The notes: generated from the letters alone by a model not told the origin. A stretch of 13,093 bases of DNA from Actinomycetes bacterium (GCA_023437345.1 JAEZGC010000093.1:1-13093), one strand, 5' to 3'. Shown: positions 1 to 6,963, counted from the stretch's first letter. Translations and numbers: made by a program.

Positions 1-1
1 C

Positions 2-325
2 CCGCCCGGCTGCCTGCACTGGGGGCTGCGTCGCGGCGAGCACTACCTCGACCCGTTGTGGCTGGTCACCACGCCGCGGGTGAGGCTGCTACCCGCCCTT
101 GTTGCCGAGCAGGTCGGCGGCGCCACCAGGCGGGTGGTGGTGCAGGCCAGGGGTCAACCGCTCCCGAAGCTGAGTCGGAGCCGTGGCCTCAAGGCGGTGG
201 CAGCCTCTGCCGAGCCCGTCCGCAAGTTGTCATCGCTGGCGTCACTTGAGAGCCGGATTGTGACGGTGGAACCCAGCATTGAGTTCAGATCGGCGACCGA
301 GAGTGCCGCCTCGAATCTGGTGTAG
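2..325 (+). CDS. M23-family (LytM-like) peptidase, C-terminal fragment with an unusual read-through tail
   Basis: This is the 3' end of a gene that begins before the window. The frame starting at base 2 reads GCLHWGLRRGEHYLDPLWLV followed by PRVRLLP. That is the closing signature of actinobacterial M23 peptidases found beside xerC and rpsB, which are exported cell-wall endopeptidases or amidase-activator-like proteins. The C-L-H sits where M23 enzymes carry the metal/catalytic H-x-H, so the first His is Cys here. I believe this is common in this subfamily, and it raises doubt about catalysis. Relatives normally stop shortly after RLLP (about base 95). This frame stays open to TAG at 323-325, adding about 75 residues. 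The last 57 codons or so lie antisense to the 3' end of the phosphoesterase gene. The identity rests on roughly 30 residues, so it is likely but not certain. Confidence 0.68.
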   Translation, partial: PPGCLHWGLRRGEHYLDPLWLVTTPRVRLLPALVAEQVGGATRRVVVQARGQPLPKLSRSRGLKAVAASAEPVRKLSSLASLESRIVTVEPSIEFRSATESAASNLV

Positions 326-2037
326 GTAGTGGTCGGGGCGGTGAAGGTGCCCAGGGTTGCCTGAACAGTTGTCGGGCGGTTGTTCCAGTTCACCCCCGAT
401 TCCGTCCAGGTCCCGGAGACGAGGTCGGTCCGATGGACCCCTGTCGACCCGGCACTCGCATCGCCTGAGGTGGACATCTCCAGTGCCGCTGCCTGGAGCG
501 TCTTGCCGGCGGGCGCAACCGGCAGCGCGAACTGCAGGAACGATTCCTGGCTCGGGCTGCGACGCGACCACAGCTGGAGGTCGTTGCCGTAGTTGGCGGC
601 ATCTCCAGACCTGACGCCGGCATCGACGGTGGTGGTCACCCGCACCACTGTCGGTTGCGGATCCGGCGGGGCCACGGTCGCCGCGACCGCATCACTGGCC
701 GGGCTGGCGTTCCCGGCCGCGTCCACGGCGATCACGCGGTAGTAGTAGCTGCCGGCGGCCAGCGAGGAGTCCGTGTAGGAAAGCCCGGCGGCCTGACCGA
801 TCCGGCTGGTGGCATCGGCGGCGAAGCCGGGGGTGGTGCCGCGATACACCTGGTAACCGGTGACCCCAACGTCGTCGGAGGAGGCTGACCACGCCAGGTC
901 GACCGACGTGCCGGCGACTGTGGCGCGAAGATCGGCAGGCGCCGTCGGGGGCGTGGTGTCCGGGGCCCCCGGCGCGATGGTGAAGGTGTCGGTGAACGAG
1001 CCCGACGTCGCCACGAACGCGGCCTGGAGCTGGGTGAGGGTGGCCGTGACCCTCAGGAAGCCGTACGACGGCGAGGCATTCGACCCGGAGGCGGCTGCGA
1101 AGTACCCCGCCTCCGGATCCGAGTTGTTCACCGTGCGCTGCTCACGACCACCCAGGCCCGAGGTGACGAACACGGTCCCGGCACCCCTGGTCAGGGCGGC
1201 GTCCGCGTCCGCGACGCACCCGGCAGCGTAGGAGCCGGCGGCCACCCGCGAGCAGGACGCGCCCAGCGCCAACTGCTTGGTCCGCTGGTACATGTGCTCG
1301 TGGCCGTTGAGCACGAGGTCGACCCGCTTGCTGACCAGCAGGTTCGTGATGTCCTCCCCCGCCGCGCATCCGTACACGCCGACTGACAGGCACGGATAGT
1401 GCATGCCGACGACCACCCAGGGGATGGAGCGACTGCGGGCCTGGTCGATGGCGGAGGCCGTCCAGTTGTAACGGGTCGAACCGGCTGCGTAGTTCCAGGC
1501 GGCGGCACCGTTGAAGGCCAGATTCGGCGAGATCATGATGAACCGGACCAGCGGGCTCGACTGCGGGTAGTCGACGTAGTACTCCCGGCCGTAGGTACCG
1601 ACCAGGCCGGGCAGCTGGTTGGGTAGGCAGGCGCTGAAGTCGTTGATGTTGCCGTTCGACCCGTTGTCGTGGTTGCCGGCCACCAACTCGAACGGCCGGC
1701 CTGCACCGAACCGGCTCGTGACGAAGTCGCACCACGCGCCCTCGCCCCCGACCGAGCCGTAGGACAGGTCCCCCAGGGCGAGGGCCAGCTCCGGCTCCCC
1801 CACCGCCATCCCGGTGAGCACTCCGCCGGCCGCGCTCGAGGAGCCGAAGTCGCCCGCCGCGACGAACACCACAGTGCCCGGCGGGGACGCCGCAGAACCG
1901 GACGGAAGGCCCGTCAGTTGCCCCAGCAGCAGGAAACCCGTCGCCAGCGCAGCAATCGCCGTCGAATGCAGCAGGCGGCGCGGCCGGGAGGGCGTCGAGC
2001 CCGCTTCGCGTCGCGACCGCCGGGTGGACGTGGACAT
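154..2037 (-). CDS. Secreted purple-acid-phosphatase-like metallophosphoesterase with Fn3 and DNRLRE-like domains
   Basis: This is a 627-aa exported protein. A basic N-terminus and hydrophobic stretch (residues 22-44) ending near SGSAAS form a signal peptide. The calcineurin-like metallophosphoesterase core carries GDFG (62-65), GDLSYG (89-94), GNHDN (121-125), GMHYP (211-215) and NGHEHMYQR (244-252). All the metal-binding motifs are therefore present. A fibronectin type III module follows (about 363-455, ending YYYRVIAVDAAGN), then a DNRLRE-like, CBM96-type beta domain (about 465-625). This suggests hydrolysis of phosphoesters outside the cell while bound to a polymer or surface; the substrate is unknown. 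There is no LPxTG motif or C-terminal membrane anchor. I chose the ATG at 2037 rather than the longer frame from 2112 because GGAGGG lies 3 nt before it and a signal peptide follows. GC is lower than in neighbouring genes, and the 3' end overlaps the M23 frame, so it looks acquired. Confidence 0.88.
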   Translation of the reverse strand: MSTSTRRSRREAGSTPSRPRRLLHSTAIAALATGFLLLGQLTGLPSGSAASPPGTVVFVAAGDFGSSSAAGGVLTGMAVGEPELALALGDLSYGSVGGEGAWCDFVTSRFGAGRPFELVAGNHDNGSNGNINDFSACLPNQLPGLVGTYGREYYVDYPQSSPLVRFIMISPNLAFNGAAAWNYAAGSTRYNWTASAIDQARSRSIPWVVVGMHYPCLSVGVYGCAAGEDITNLLVSKRVDLVLNGHEHMYQRTKQLALGASCSRVAAGSYAAGCVADADAALTRGAGTVFVTSGLGGREQRTVNNSDPEAGYFAAASGSNASPSYGFLRVTATLTQLQAAFVATSGSFTDTFTIAPGAPDTTPPTAPADLRATVAGTSVDLAWSASSDDVGVTGYQVYRGTTPGFAADATSRIGQAAGLSYTDSSLAAGSYYYRVIAVDAAGNASPASDAVAATVAPPDPQPTVVRVTTTVDAGVRSGDAANYGNDLQLWSRRSPSQESFLQFALPVAPAGKTLQAAALEMSTSGDASAGSTGVHRTDLVSGTWTESGVNWNNRPTTVQATLGTFTAPTTTYTRFEAALSVADLNSMLGSTVTIRLSSDASDDNLRTGSAEAATALRPRLRLSFGSG

Positions 2038-2083
2038 GGTCCCTCCGTTTCGGACCGCACCCCCCGCGCGAGGCCCTGCGCAC

Positions 2084-2112
2084 ATGGTCACCCCGGCAGC
2101 CGCCGGAGTCAA
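2084..2112 (-). promoter_or_regulatory. Candidate sigma70-type promoter of the metallophosphoesterase gene
   Basis: On the minus strand, TTGACT (2107-2112) is separated by 17 nt from GACCAT (2084-2089). The first matches the -35 consensus at 5 of 6 bases. The second matches -10 only at A2, A5 and T6. Initiation would fall near 2077, giving a leader of about 40 nt with GGAGGG before the ATG at 2037. It lies in the 90-bp gap after xerC, which suggests the phosphoesterase is transcribed independently. Confidence 0.4.
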
Positions 2113-2127
2113 TGCTCACAAGGGCTG

Positions 2128-3081
2128 TCAGGCCCGCGGATGCGCCTGCCGGAACACCGCACGAAGGCGCTCGTTCGACACGTGGGTGTAGAGCTGCGTG
2201 GTGGCCAGCGAGGCGTGACCGAGCAGTTCCTGCACCGAACGCAGGTCCGCACCGCCCTCCAGCAGGTGGGTCGCCATCGCGTGCCGCAGGCCGTGCGGGC
2301 CCAGGTCGGGGCCCTCGGGGAGCGCAGCGAGCGCCCGGTGCACCAGCCGGCGCACCACCCGGGGATCGATCCGGCCGCCGCGGTCGCCGACGAAGACGGC
2401 CTCACCGGCCGACCGCGCCAGAAGTGACCTGTCTGCCAGCCACGCGGTCAGGGCGGCGATCGCCGGCCGGCCCAGCGGCACCGTACGTTCCTTGCCGCCC
2501 TTGCCGAACACCCGCGCCAGGCCACGGCCGAGGTGGAGGTCGGGAAGGTCGAGCCCGCACAGCTCGGCCACGCGCATCCCGCTGGCGTAGAGCACCTCGA
2601 CGATGGCGACGTCGCGTCGCGCCGCAGCCCGCTCGACCGGCGTCTCCGCGGCCGCCGCCAGGGCGGCCAGGGCGTCAAGGACGGCGCGGGCGTGGTCCAC
2701 CTGCAGAGTGGGCGGCAGCCGGCGGTCAACCCGCGGCGAGCGGAGGCCGGCCGCCGGGTCGGCGGCGACCCGTCCGGTGCGCCGCGCCCACGCGAAGAAG
2801 GTACGCACTGCGGCGGCCCGGCGCTGCAGGGTGGCCCGCTTCGCGCCGCCGGCCTGCTGGACCGCCAGCCAGCGTCGCAGCGCCGGAAGGTCGACCTCGC
2901 CGAAACCACCCTGCGCGGTGCGCTCCAGGTGGCCCAGCAGGTGCGCAAGGTCGCCCCGGTAGGCACGCACCGTGTGCGCCGACAGGTTGCGCTCGGCGGT
3001 CAGGTGGCGGACGAAGGCGTCCAGCACGGCGGCGTGCTCGGCGCTGAGCTCAGTCGGGCCGTCAGTCGTTTCCTCCGCCAC
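2128..3081 (-). CDS. xerC: Tyrosine recombinase XerC
   Basis: This 317-aa protein is full length for XerC/XerD, the recombinases that resolve chromosome dimers at dif with FtsK. The N-terminal SAM-like core-binding domain spans about 19-105 (LSAHTVRAYRGDL). The catalytic domain has the full active-site set: R170 in ASGMRVAEL, K194 in GKGGKERTVPLG, H263 and R266 in HGLRHAMATHLL, H289 in LGHASLATTQ, and the nucleophile Y298 in LYTHVS. The R170-K194 spacing equals that of E. coli XerD (R148-K172). XerC is preferred over XerD from its association with the M23 peptidase gene, as in other actinobacteria. The GTG start at 3081 has no clear Shine-Dalgarno sequence, so the start is less certain than the rest. 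No excisionase or phage gene is nearby, which argues for a host enzyme. Confidence 0.88.
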   Translation of the reverse strand: MAEETTDGPTELSAEHAAVLDAFVRHLTAERNLSAHTVRAYRGDLAHLLGHLERTAQGGFGEVDLPALRRWLAVQQAGGAKRATLQRRAAAVRTFFAWARRTGRVAADPAAGLRSPRVDRRLPPTLQVDHARAVLDALAALAAAAETPVERAAARRDVAIVEVLYASGMRVAELCGLDLPDLHLGRGLARVFGKGGKERTVPLGRPAIAALTAWLADRSLLARSAGEAVFVGDRGGRIDPRVVRRLVHRALAALPEGPDLGPHGLRHAMATHLLEGGADLRSVQELLGHASLATTQLYTHVSNERLRAVFRQAHPRA

Positions 3082-3139
3082 ACCACCAGCGTCGACGGCT
3101 GCGGCTCGGGCGGCAAGCCGCCACGCGAGGCGGTTGCCT

Positions 3140-3155
3140 GCCCGCCCCGGCGGGC
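3140..3155. repeat. GC-rich 7-bp inverted repeat in the xerC-def intergenic region
   Basis: GCCCGCC and GGCGGGC are separated by CC. The repeat sits 17 nt upstream of the TAGGAT box (3172-3177), where the -35 element of the def promoter would be. A second, smaller palindrome, GGCGGCAAGCCGCC, lies at 3109-3122. These could be operator half-sites or simply chance in GC-rich DNA. Confidence 0.3.
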
Positions 3156-3171
3156 GACCACCGGGGATCGT

Positions 3172-3177
3172 TAGGAT
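3172..3177 (+). promoter_or_regulatory. Candidate -10 box of the def promoter
   Basis: TAGGAT fits the actinobacterial TAnnnT -10 pattern. It lies 35 nt before the def ATG at 3213, so the leader would be about 29 nt and would contain AGGAG (3198-3202) and GGAG (3204-3207). There is no recognisable -35 at 16-18 nt spacing. The same hexamer appears twice more in front of genes at 4685-4711. Confidence 0.4.
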
Positions 3178-3212
3178 GGCCGGGCGGTGACGGCGGCAGG
3201 AGTGGAGCAGGA

Positions 3213-3857
3213 ATGGGCGTGACGGACCTGATGACCGGGGGCAGCGTGCGGCGGGTCACCCGGTGGGGCGAGCCCGTGATGCACGCACCGACCCGACAGG
3301 TGGAGTCCTTCGACGAGGACCTGGCCGGGCTGGTGCGCGACATGTTCGCCACCATGGCGGCGGCACGGGGGGTCGGATTGGCAGCCACCCAGATCGGTGT
3401 CGACCTGGCGGTGTTCGTCTACGACTGCCCCGACGCCGACGACGTCTACCACACCGGCGTGATCTGCAACCCCGTCGTCACCCTCCCCGAAGGTGAGTCG
3501 CGCCGCCTGGTCGCCGAGGACGAGGGCTGCCTGTCGCTGCCCGGCGGCTACCAGCCGCTGGCCCGGCCAGACTTCGCCGTCTGCACTGGCGTCGACGCCG
3601 ACGGAAACCCCGTCCGGGTCGAGGGCACCGGGACCCTGGCGCGCTGCCTGCAGCACGAGACCGACCATCTCAACGGGATCGTCTTCGGCGACCGGCTGTC
3701 GGGCCGGGTGCGCCGCAAGCTGTACGGCCAGGCCGAGGGACTCGCCCACCTCTACCCCGAGGACTGGCCGGTCAGCCCTCGGCGACGCTCCGCCGACGAG
3801 GCGGGTGCGATCCCGCAGCCGCCCGCCGCGGCGAGCCCGGACGCCGCCGGGGTCTGA
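3213..3857 (+). CDS. def: Peptide deformylase
   Basis: The enzyme removes the formyl group from the N-terminal methionine of new proteins in the cytoplasm. All three signature motifs are intact: GVGLAATQ (53-60), EGCLS (104-108) and HETDH (148-152). The metal ligands are C106, H148 and H152, with catalytic E149 and oxyanion Q60. It has 214 aa, longer than the roughly 170-aa classic enzyme. The extra residues form a Pro/Ala-rich tail after about residue 188, common in actinobacterial deformylases. The ATG at 3213 is preceded by AGGAG ten bases upstream and GGAG five bases upstream. No fmt (formyltransferase) gene is adjacent. It is divergent from xerC (131 bp apart) and converges on the methyltransferase gene with only 16 bp between stops. 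Confidence 0.95.
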   Translation: MGVTDLMTGGSVRRVTRWGEPVMHAPTRQVESFDEDLAGLVRDMFATMAAARGVGLAATQIGVDLAVFVYDCPDADDVYHTGVICNPVVTLPEGESRRLVAEDEGCLSLPGGYQPLARPDFAVCTGVDADGNPVRVEGTGTLARCLQHETDHLNGIVFGDRLSGRVRRKLYGQAEGLAHLYPEDWPVSPRRRSADEAGAIPQPPAAASPDAAGV

Positions 3858-3873
3858 CCGCCGGCCGACCGAC

Positions 3874-4677
3874 TCAGCGGCCCAGCGCGTAACAGGCGAT
3901 GGCGCTGGCAGCCGCGACGTTGAGCGAGTCGACGCCGGCGCGCATCGGGACCCGCACCACGGCGTCCGCTCCGGTCAGCCACTGCTCGGACAGGCCGTGA
4001 CCCTCACCGCCGAGCAGGATGGCCAGCTTGCCGCCAGCTGCCGGTGACGCGGCGAAGTCGTCCAGCGTGACCGCGTCCTCCCGCAGCGCGAGGGCGGCGA
4101 CGGTGAACCCGGCGTCCTGCAGCACCCCCGGAACGTCCCGGTGCCGCGCCACCCGGGCCCACGGCAGGGAGAACACCGCACCCATCGACACCTTGACGCT
4201 GCGGCGATACAGCGGGTCGGCGCAGCGCGGGCCGATCAGCAGCCCGTCCCAGCCGAGTCCGGCGGCGTTGCGGATCACGGCGCCCACGTTCGTGTGGTCG
4301 ACGAGGTCCTCCAGGACGACGATCCGGTCGCCGGCGTCCAGCACCTGCCCGACCGTGTACCGATCGTGCCGGTGCAGAGAGGCGAGCGCGCCGCGATGGA
4401 CGTGGAACCCGGTCACCTGCTCGGCCACCGCCTCGCTGACCAGGTAGACCGGCACGTCACTGGCGTCCAGCAGGTCGGCCAGCTCGGACACCCAGCGTTC
4501 GGCGAGCAGGAAGGAGCGGGGCTGGAAACCGGCCTCGACAGCCCGCCGGATCACCTTGGCACCCTCGGCGATGAACAGGCCACGCTCGGTCTCCAGGAGC
4601 CGGCGCAGGGTGGCCTCGCGCAACCCCACGTAGTCCGCCAGCCGGGGATCGGCAGGATCGGTAACGGGAAGCAGCAC
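3874..4677 (-). CDS. TrmH/SpoU-family RNA 2'-O-methyltransferase
   Basis: This 267-aa SPOUT methyltransferase would use SAM to methylate a ribose 2'-OH in tRNA or rRNA. An N-terminal SpoU substrate-binding domain (about 22-100; RGLFIAEGAKVIRRA) precedes the trefoil-knot domain. The family motifs are DHTNVGAVIRNA, LLGGEGHGLS and VPMRAGVDSLNVAAA. The first holds the conserved Asn and Arg, the last the SLNV signature. Target specificity cannot be read from sequence. The same frame is open as far upstream as 5298, but that part is antisense to the transporter and is low-complexity noise. I place the start at GTG 4677, where similarity begins (VLLPVTDPADPRL) and a TAGGAT box lies 7 nt upstream, so the transcript is probably leaderless. 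Confidence 0.9.
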   Translation of the reverse strand: MLLPVTDPADPRLADYVGLREATLRRLLETERGLFIAEGAKVIRRAVEAGFQPRSFLLAERWVSELADLLDASDVPVYLVSEAVAEQVTGFHVHRGALASLHRHDRYTVGQVLDAGDRIVVLEDLVDHTNVGAVIRNAAGLGWDGLLIGPRCADPLYRRSVKVSMGAVFSLPWARVARHRDVPGVLQDAGFTVAALALREDAVTLDDFAASPAAGGKLAILLGGEGHGLSEQWLTGADAVVRVPMRAGVDSLNVAAASAIACYALGR

Positions 4678-4684
4678 AGCGGCG

Positions 4685-4690
4685 ATCCTA
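4685..4690 (-). promoter_or_regulatory. -10 box of the methyltransferase gene (leaderless start)
   Basis: On the minus strand, TAGGAT ends 7 nt before the GTG at 4677. Transcription would therefore begin at or next to the start codon, and there is no Shine-Dalgarno sequence. It is the mirror image of the box at 4706-4711. Confidence 0.6.
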
Positions 4691-4705
4691 ACCCTGCCGA
4701 AGCCG

Positions 4706-4711
4706 TAGGAT
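4706..4711 (+). promoter_or_regulatory. -10 box of the SBF-like transporter gene (leaderless start)
   Basis: TAGGAT is followed by 8 nt and then the ATG at 4720, leaving no room for a Shine-Dalgarno sequence. With the 4685-4690 box it forms an inverted repeat, ATCCTA-15 nt-TAGGAT. Each box falls in the -35 zone of the opposite promoter, so the two polymerases should compete. Confidence 0.6.
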
Positions 4712-4719
4712 GGCGCGCA

Positions 4720-5709
4720 ATGTCCTGGCTCACTCGTCTTCGCGTCGACCCGTTCCTGCTGGCGATCATCACCGCCGCGGTCCTGGGCTCGGTCCTGCCC
4801 GTGACCGGAGCCGGGATCGACGTGATGGACTGGCTGACCACCGCCGCGATCGCCGTGCTGTTCTTCCTCTACGGGGCGCGCCTGAGCCCGCAGGAGACGC
4901 TGAGCGGGCTGCGACACTGGCGGCTGCACCTGGTCATCCTCGCCTTCACCTACGTCGCGTTCCCGCTGCTGGGAGTGGCGATCGCGGCGCTCGCCGGCAC
5001 CTGGCTGAGCCCGGCGATGGTGACCGGCCTGGTGTACCTGACCCTGGTTCCCTCCACGGTCCAGTCCTCCATCGCCTTCACCTCGATAGCCCGCGGCAAC
5101 GTCGCCGGCGCCGTGGTGAGCGCGTCCGCGTCCAACATCCTTGGCGTCTTCCTGACCCCCGCACTGTGCTGGATCGTGCTGTCGGGCCGGATCGGATTCA
5201 CCACCCAGGCGATCATCGACATCATGCTGCAGCTGCTGCTGCCGTTCGTCCTCGGCCAGCTCTCGCGACGCTGGACCGCCGACTTCGTGAAGTCGCACCC
5301 GCAGCTGAAGCTGGTCGACCGCGGCTCGATAGTGCTGGTGGTCTACGCGGCATTCGCCGCGGGCATGCGCGAGAACATGTGGGCGCAGACCTCCCTCGCC
5401 GAGATCGGCATCCTGCTGGTGATCTGCCTGCTCATTCTCGGCCTGATGCTGTGGGCGAGTTGGGCGGTCGCGCGACGGCTCGGGTTCAGCGTCGAGGACG
5501 CCATCGCCATCCAGTTCTGCGGCACCAAGAAGTCACTGGCCAGCGGGCTGCCGATGGCCAGCGTGCTGTTCGCCGGCACCCCGATCGGCCTGGTGATGCT
5601 GCCCCTGATGGTCTTCCACCAGGCGCAGCTGATGGCCTGCGCCAGCCTTGCCGGACGCTACGCCCGCCGACCCGAGGCCGACGAACCCGCCCCGGCCCCG
5701 GCCGGCTGA
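4720..5709 (+). CDS. SBF-like bile acid:sodium symporter family protein (YfeH/RCH1 type)
   Basis: This 329-aa integral membrane protein has about ten hydrophobic segments, beginning at residues 11-30 and 38-56. The 10-TM SBF-like fold is shared by sodium-coupled bile acid transporters and by the bacterial YfeH and fungal RCH1 groups. Diagnostic stretches are LVPSTVQSSIAFTSIARGN and QFCGTKKSLASGLPMA. The latter, with its GTKKS core in a re-entrant, probably ion-coordinating segment, points to the SBF-like branch rather than to Acr3 or true bile-acid transporters. The substrate is unknown; RCH1 relatives have been linked to calcium handling. The long in-frame extension upstream to 4141 is antisense to the methyltransferase, so I use the ATG at 4720, which follows a TAGGAT box. 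The stop lies 11 bp from the stop of the convergent SPFH gene. Confidence 0.88.
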   Translation: MSWLTRLRVDPFLLAIITAAVLGSVLPVTGAGIDVMDWLTTAAIAVLFFLYGARLSPQETLSGLRHWRLHLVILAFTYVAFPLLGVAIAALAGTWLSPAMVTGLVYLTLVPSTVQSSIAFTSIARGNVAGAVVSASASNILGVFLTPALCWIVLSGRIGFTTQAIIDIMLQLLLPFVLGQLSRRWTADFVKSHPQLKLVDRGSIVLVVYAAFAAGMRENMWAQTSLAEIGILLVICLLILGLMLWASWAVARRLGFSVEDAIAIQFCGTKKSLASGLPMASVLFAGTPIGLVMLPLMVFHQAQLMACASLAGRYARRPEADEPAPAPAG

Positions 5710-5720
5710 CCCCGGGTCCG

Positions 5721-6902
5721 TCAGGCCTGCTCGGGCTCCGGCTCCTCGGCGGCGCGCAGCGGTTCTGCCGGGGTGGCGGCCAGGCCCGTGATGGCCGGCT
5801 GGCCCTCGGTGCGGACGGCGGCTGCCCGGCGACCCTCGATGGCGGCCGCCTCGGCTATCGCCTGCTCCACCGAACGCTGGGACTCGGCCTCGTCGGCGTC
5901 CTTCTGGGCCTGGATCTCGGCAAGGACGTCCACCTTCGGCGGCGGCGCGAACTCCCCGGCCGGCTCCTCGCCCAGTCCCGGCATCCCGGTGCCGGACTGG
6001 CTGCCGCCGATCATCGTCCCCAGACCCTTCAGGGCGTCGTTCAGCTCGCTGGGGATGATCCAGACCTTGTTGGCGTCACCGCGGGCCAGCCGCGGCAGCA
6101 TCTGCAGGTACTGGTAGGCCAGCAGGCCCTGGGTCGGCTTCGAGGCGTGGATCGCCGAGAACGTCGTGTGGATGGCCTGCGCGTCGCCCTCGGCCCGCAG
6201 CATCGCTGCCTGCCGGTCGGCCTGCGCGCGCAGCACCGTCGACTCCCGGTCGCCCTGGGCGCGCAGGATCGCTGACTCCTTCTCGCCGCTGGCCGAGAGG
6301 ATCTGGGACTGCCGCTGGCCCTCGGCGATCAGGATGGCGGCCCGCTTGTCGCGCTCGGCGCGGGCGCCCTTCTCCATCGCGTCGCGGATCGTCGCCGGCG
6401 GCTCGATGGAGCGCAGCTCGACCCGGTTGACCTTGATCCCCCACTTGCCGGTCGCCTCGTCCAGGACGGCCCGCAGCTTCTGGTTGATCTCCTCGCGGCT
6501 GGTCAGGGTCTGCTCAAGGTCGAGCCCGCCGATGATGTTGCGCAGCGTGGTCATGGTGAGCTGCTCGATGGCCTGGATGTAGTTCTGCGCCTCGTAGGCG
6601 GCCCGGACCGGGTCCACGACCTGGTAGTAGATGACCGAGTCGATGCTCACCATCAGGTTGTCCTCGGTGATCACACCCTGCGGCGGGAACGGGACCACCG
6701 CCTCCCGCAGGTCGATCATGTACCGCACCTTGTCGATCCACGGCACGAGCAGGTGCGGCCCGGAGTCGAGGGTGCGGCGGAACTTGCCCAGCCGCTCGAC
6801 AACTGCCACCTGCTGTTGCCGGATCACGCGGACGCTGCGCACCAGGATCGATACGACCACCGCCGCCACCAGGGTCCAGACGATGATCATCAGGATGTCC
6901 AT
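5721..6902 (-). CDS. SPFH/band 7 (stomatin/QmcA-like, paraslipin) membrane protein
   Basis: This 393-aa protein belongs to the stomatin-prohibitin-flotillin-HflK/C superfamily, which builds large membrane-attached cages or scaffolds. One N-terminal transmembrane helix (about 4-24) is followed by the band-7 domain (about 28-185; VERLGKFRRTLDSGPHLLVPW). Residues 190-244 are five consecutive 11-residue repeats, as expected for a hendecad coiled coil. A distinct C-terminal region follows: KVWIIPSEL near 280, then a Pro/Ala/Glu-rich tail from about 310 containing a second likely helix (about 335-365). The ATG at 6902 has AAGGAGG 4 nt upstream. The nfeD gene lies 61 bp upstream on the same strand. 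SPFH and NfeD proteins are a recognised partner pair in membrane microdomain organisation. No catalytic activity is implied. Confidence 0.92.
   Translation of the reverse strand: MDILMIIVWTLVAAVVVSILVRSVRVIRQQQVAVVERLGKFRRTLDSGPHLLVPWIDKVRYMIDLREAVVPFPPQGVITEDNLMVSIDSVIYYQVVDPVRAAYEAQNYIQAIEQLTMTTLRNIIGGLDLEQTLTSREEINQKLRAVLDEATGKWGIKVNRVELRSIEPPATIRDAMEKGARAERDKRAAILIAEGQRQSQILSASGEKESAILRAQGDRESTVLRAQADRQAAMLRAEGDAQAIHTTFSAIHASKPTQGLLAYQYLQMLPRLARGDANKVWIIPSELNDALKGLGTMIGGSQSGTGMPGLGEEPAGEFAPPPKVDVLAEIQAQKDADEAESQRSVEQAIAEAAAIEGRRAAAVRTEGQPAITGLAATPAEPLRAAEEPEPEQA
6171..6335 (-). repeat. Five 11-codon tandem repeats in the SPFH gene
   Basis: The protein units, in order, are ILIAEGQRQSQ, ILSASGEKESA, ILRAQGDREST, VLRAQADRQAA and MLRAEGDAQAI (residues 190-244). 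An aliphatic pair opens each unit, and Gly or Ala sits at position 6. Spacing is exactly 11 residues without gaps, typical of a right-handed coiled coil. The DNA copies have diverged, so the region is probably stable. Confidence 0.8.
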
Positions 6903-6963
6903 AGGTCCTCCTTGAGCTGTACGCCCACCTTAGCGACGCCCCGGTCACCCCCGCGGCGAGCGG

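Noticed and set aside
1142..2119. Long minus-strand open frame (325 codons) overlapping the phosphoesterase gene
   Set aside because: It is Arg/Gly/Pro-rich with no domain signature and lies in another frame of a gene with clear motifs. This is typical of high-GC shadow frames.
2112..3047. Plus-strand open frame of 311 codons across xerC
   Set aside because: It is composed almost wholly of Arg, Pro, Gly and Ala and is antisense to an intact xerC with all catalytic residues.
2128..3081. Integrase of a mobile element
   Set aside because: The tyrosine recombinase has XerC length and motif spacing. No att repeats, tRNA, excisionase or phage genes are nearby.
4141..4719. N-terminal extension of the transporter frame
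   Set aside because: It is antisense to the methyltransferase. The membrane protein begins naturally at the ATG at 4720, right after a -10 box.
4678..5298. N-terminal extension of the RNA methyltransferase frame (about 207 extra codons)
   Set aside because: It is antisense to the transporter, low in complexity and rich in Gln/Asp/Gly/Arg. Family similarity and the TAGGAT box both place the start at 4677.
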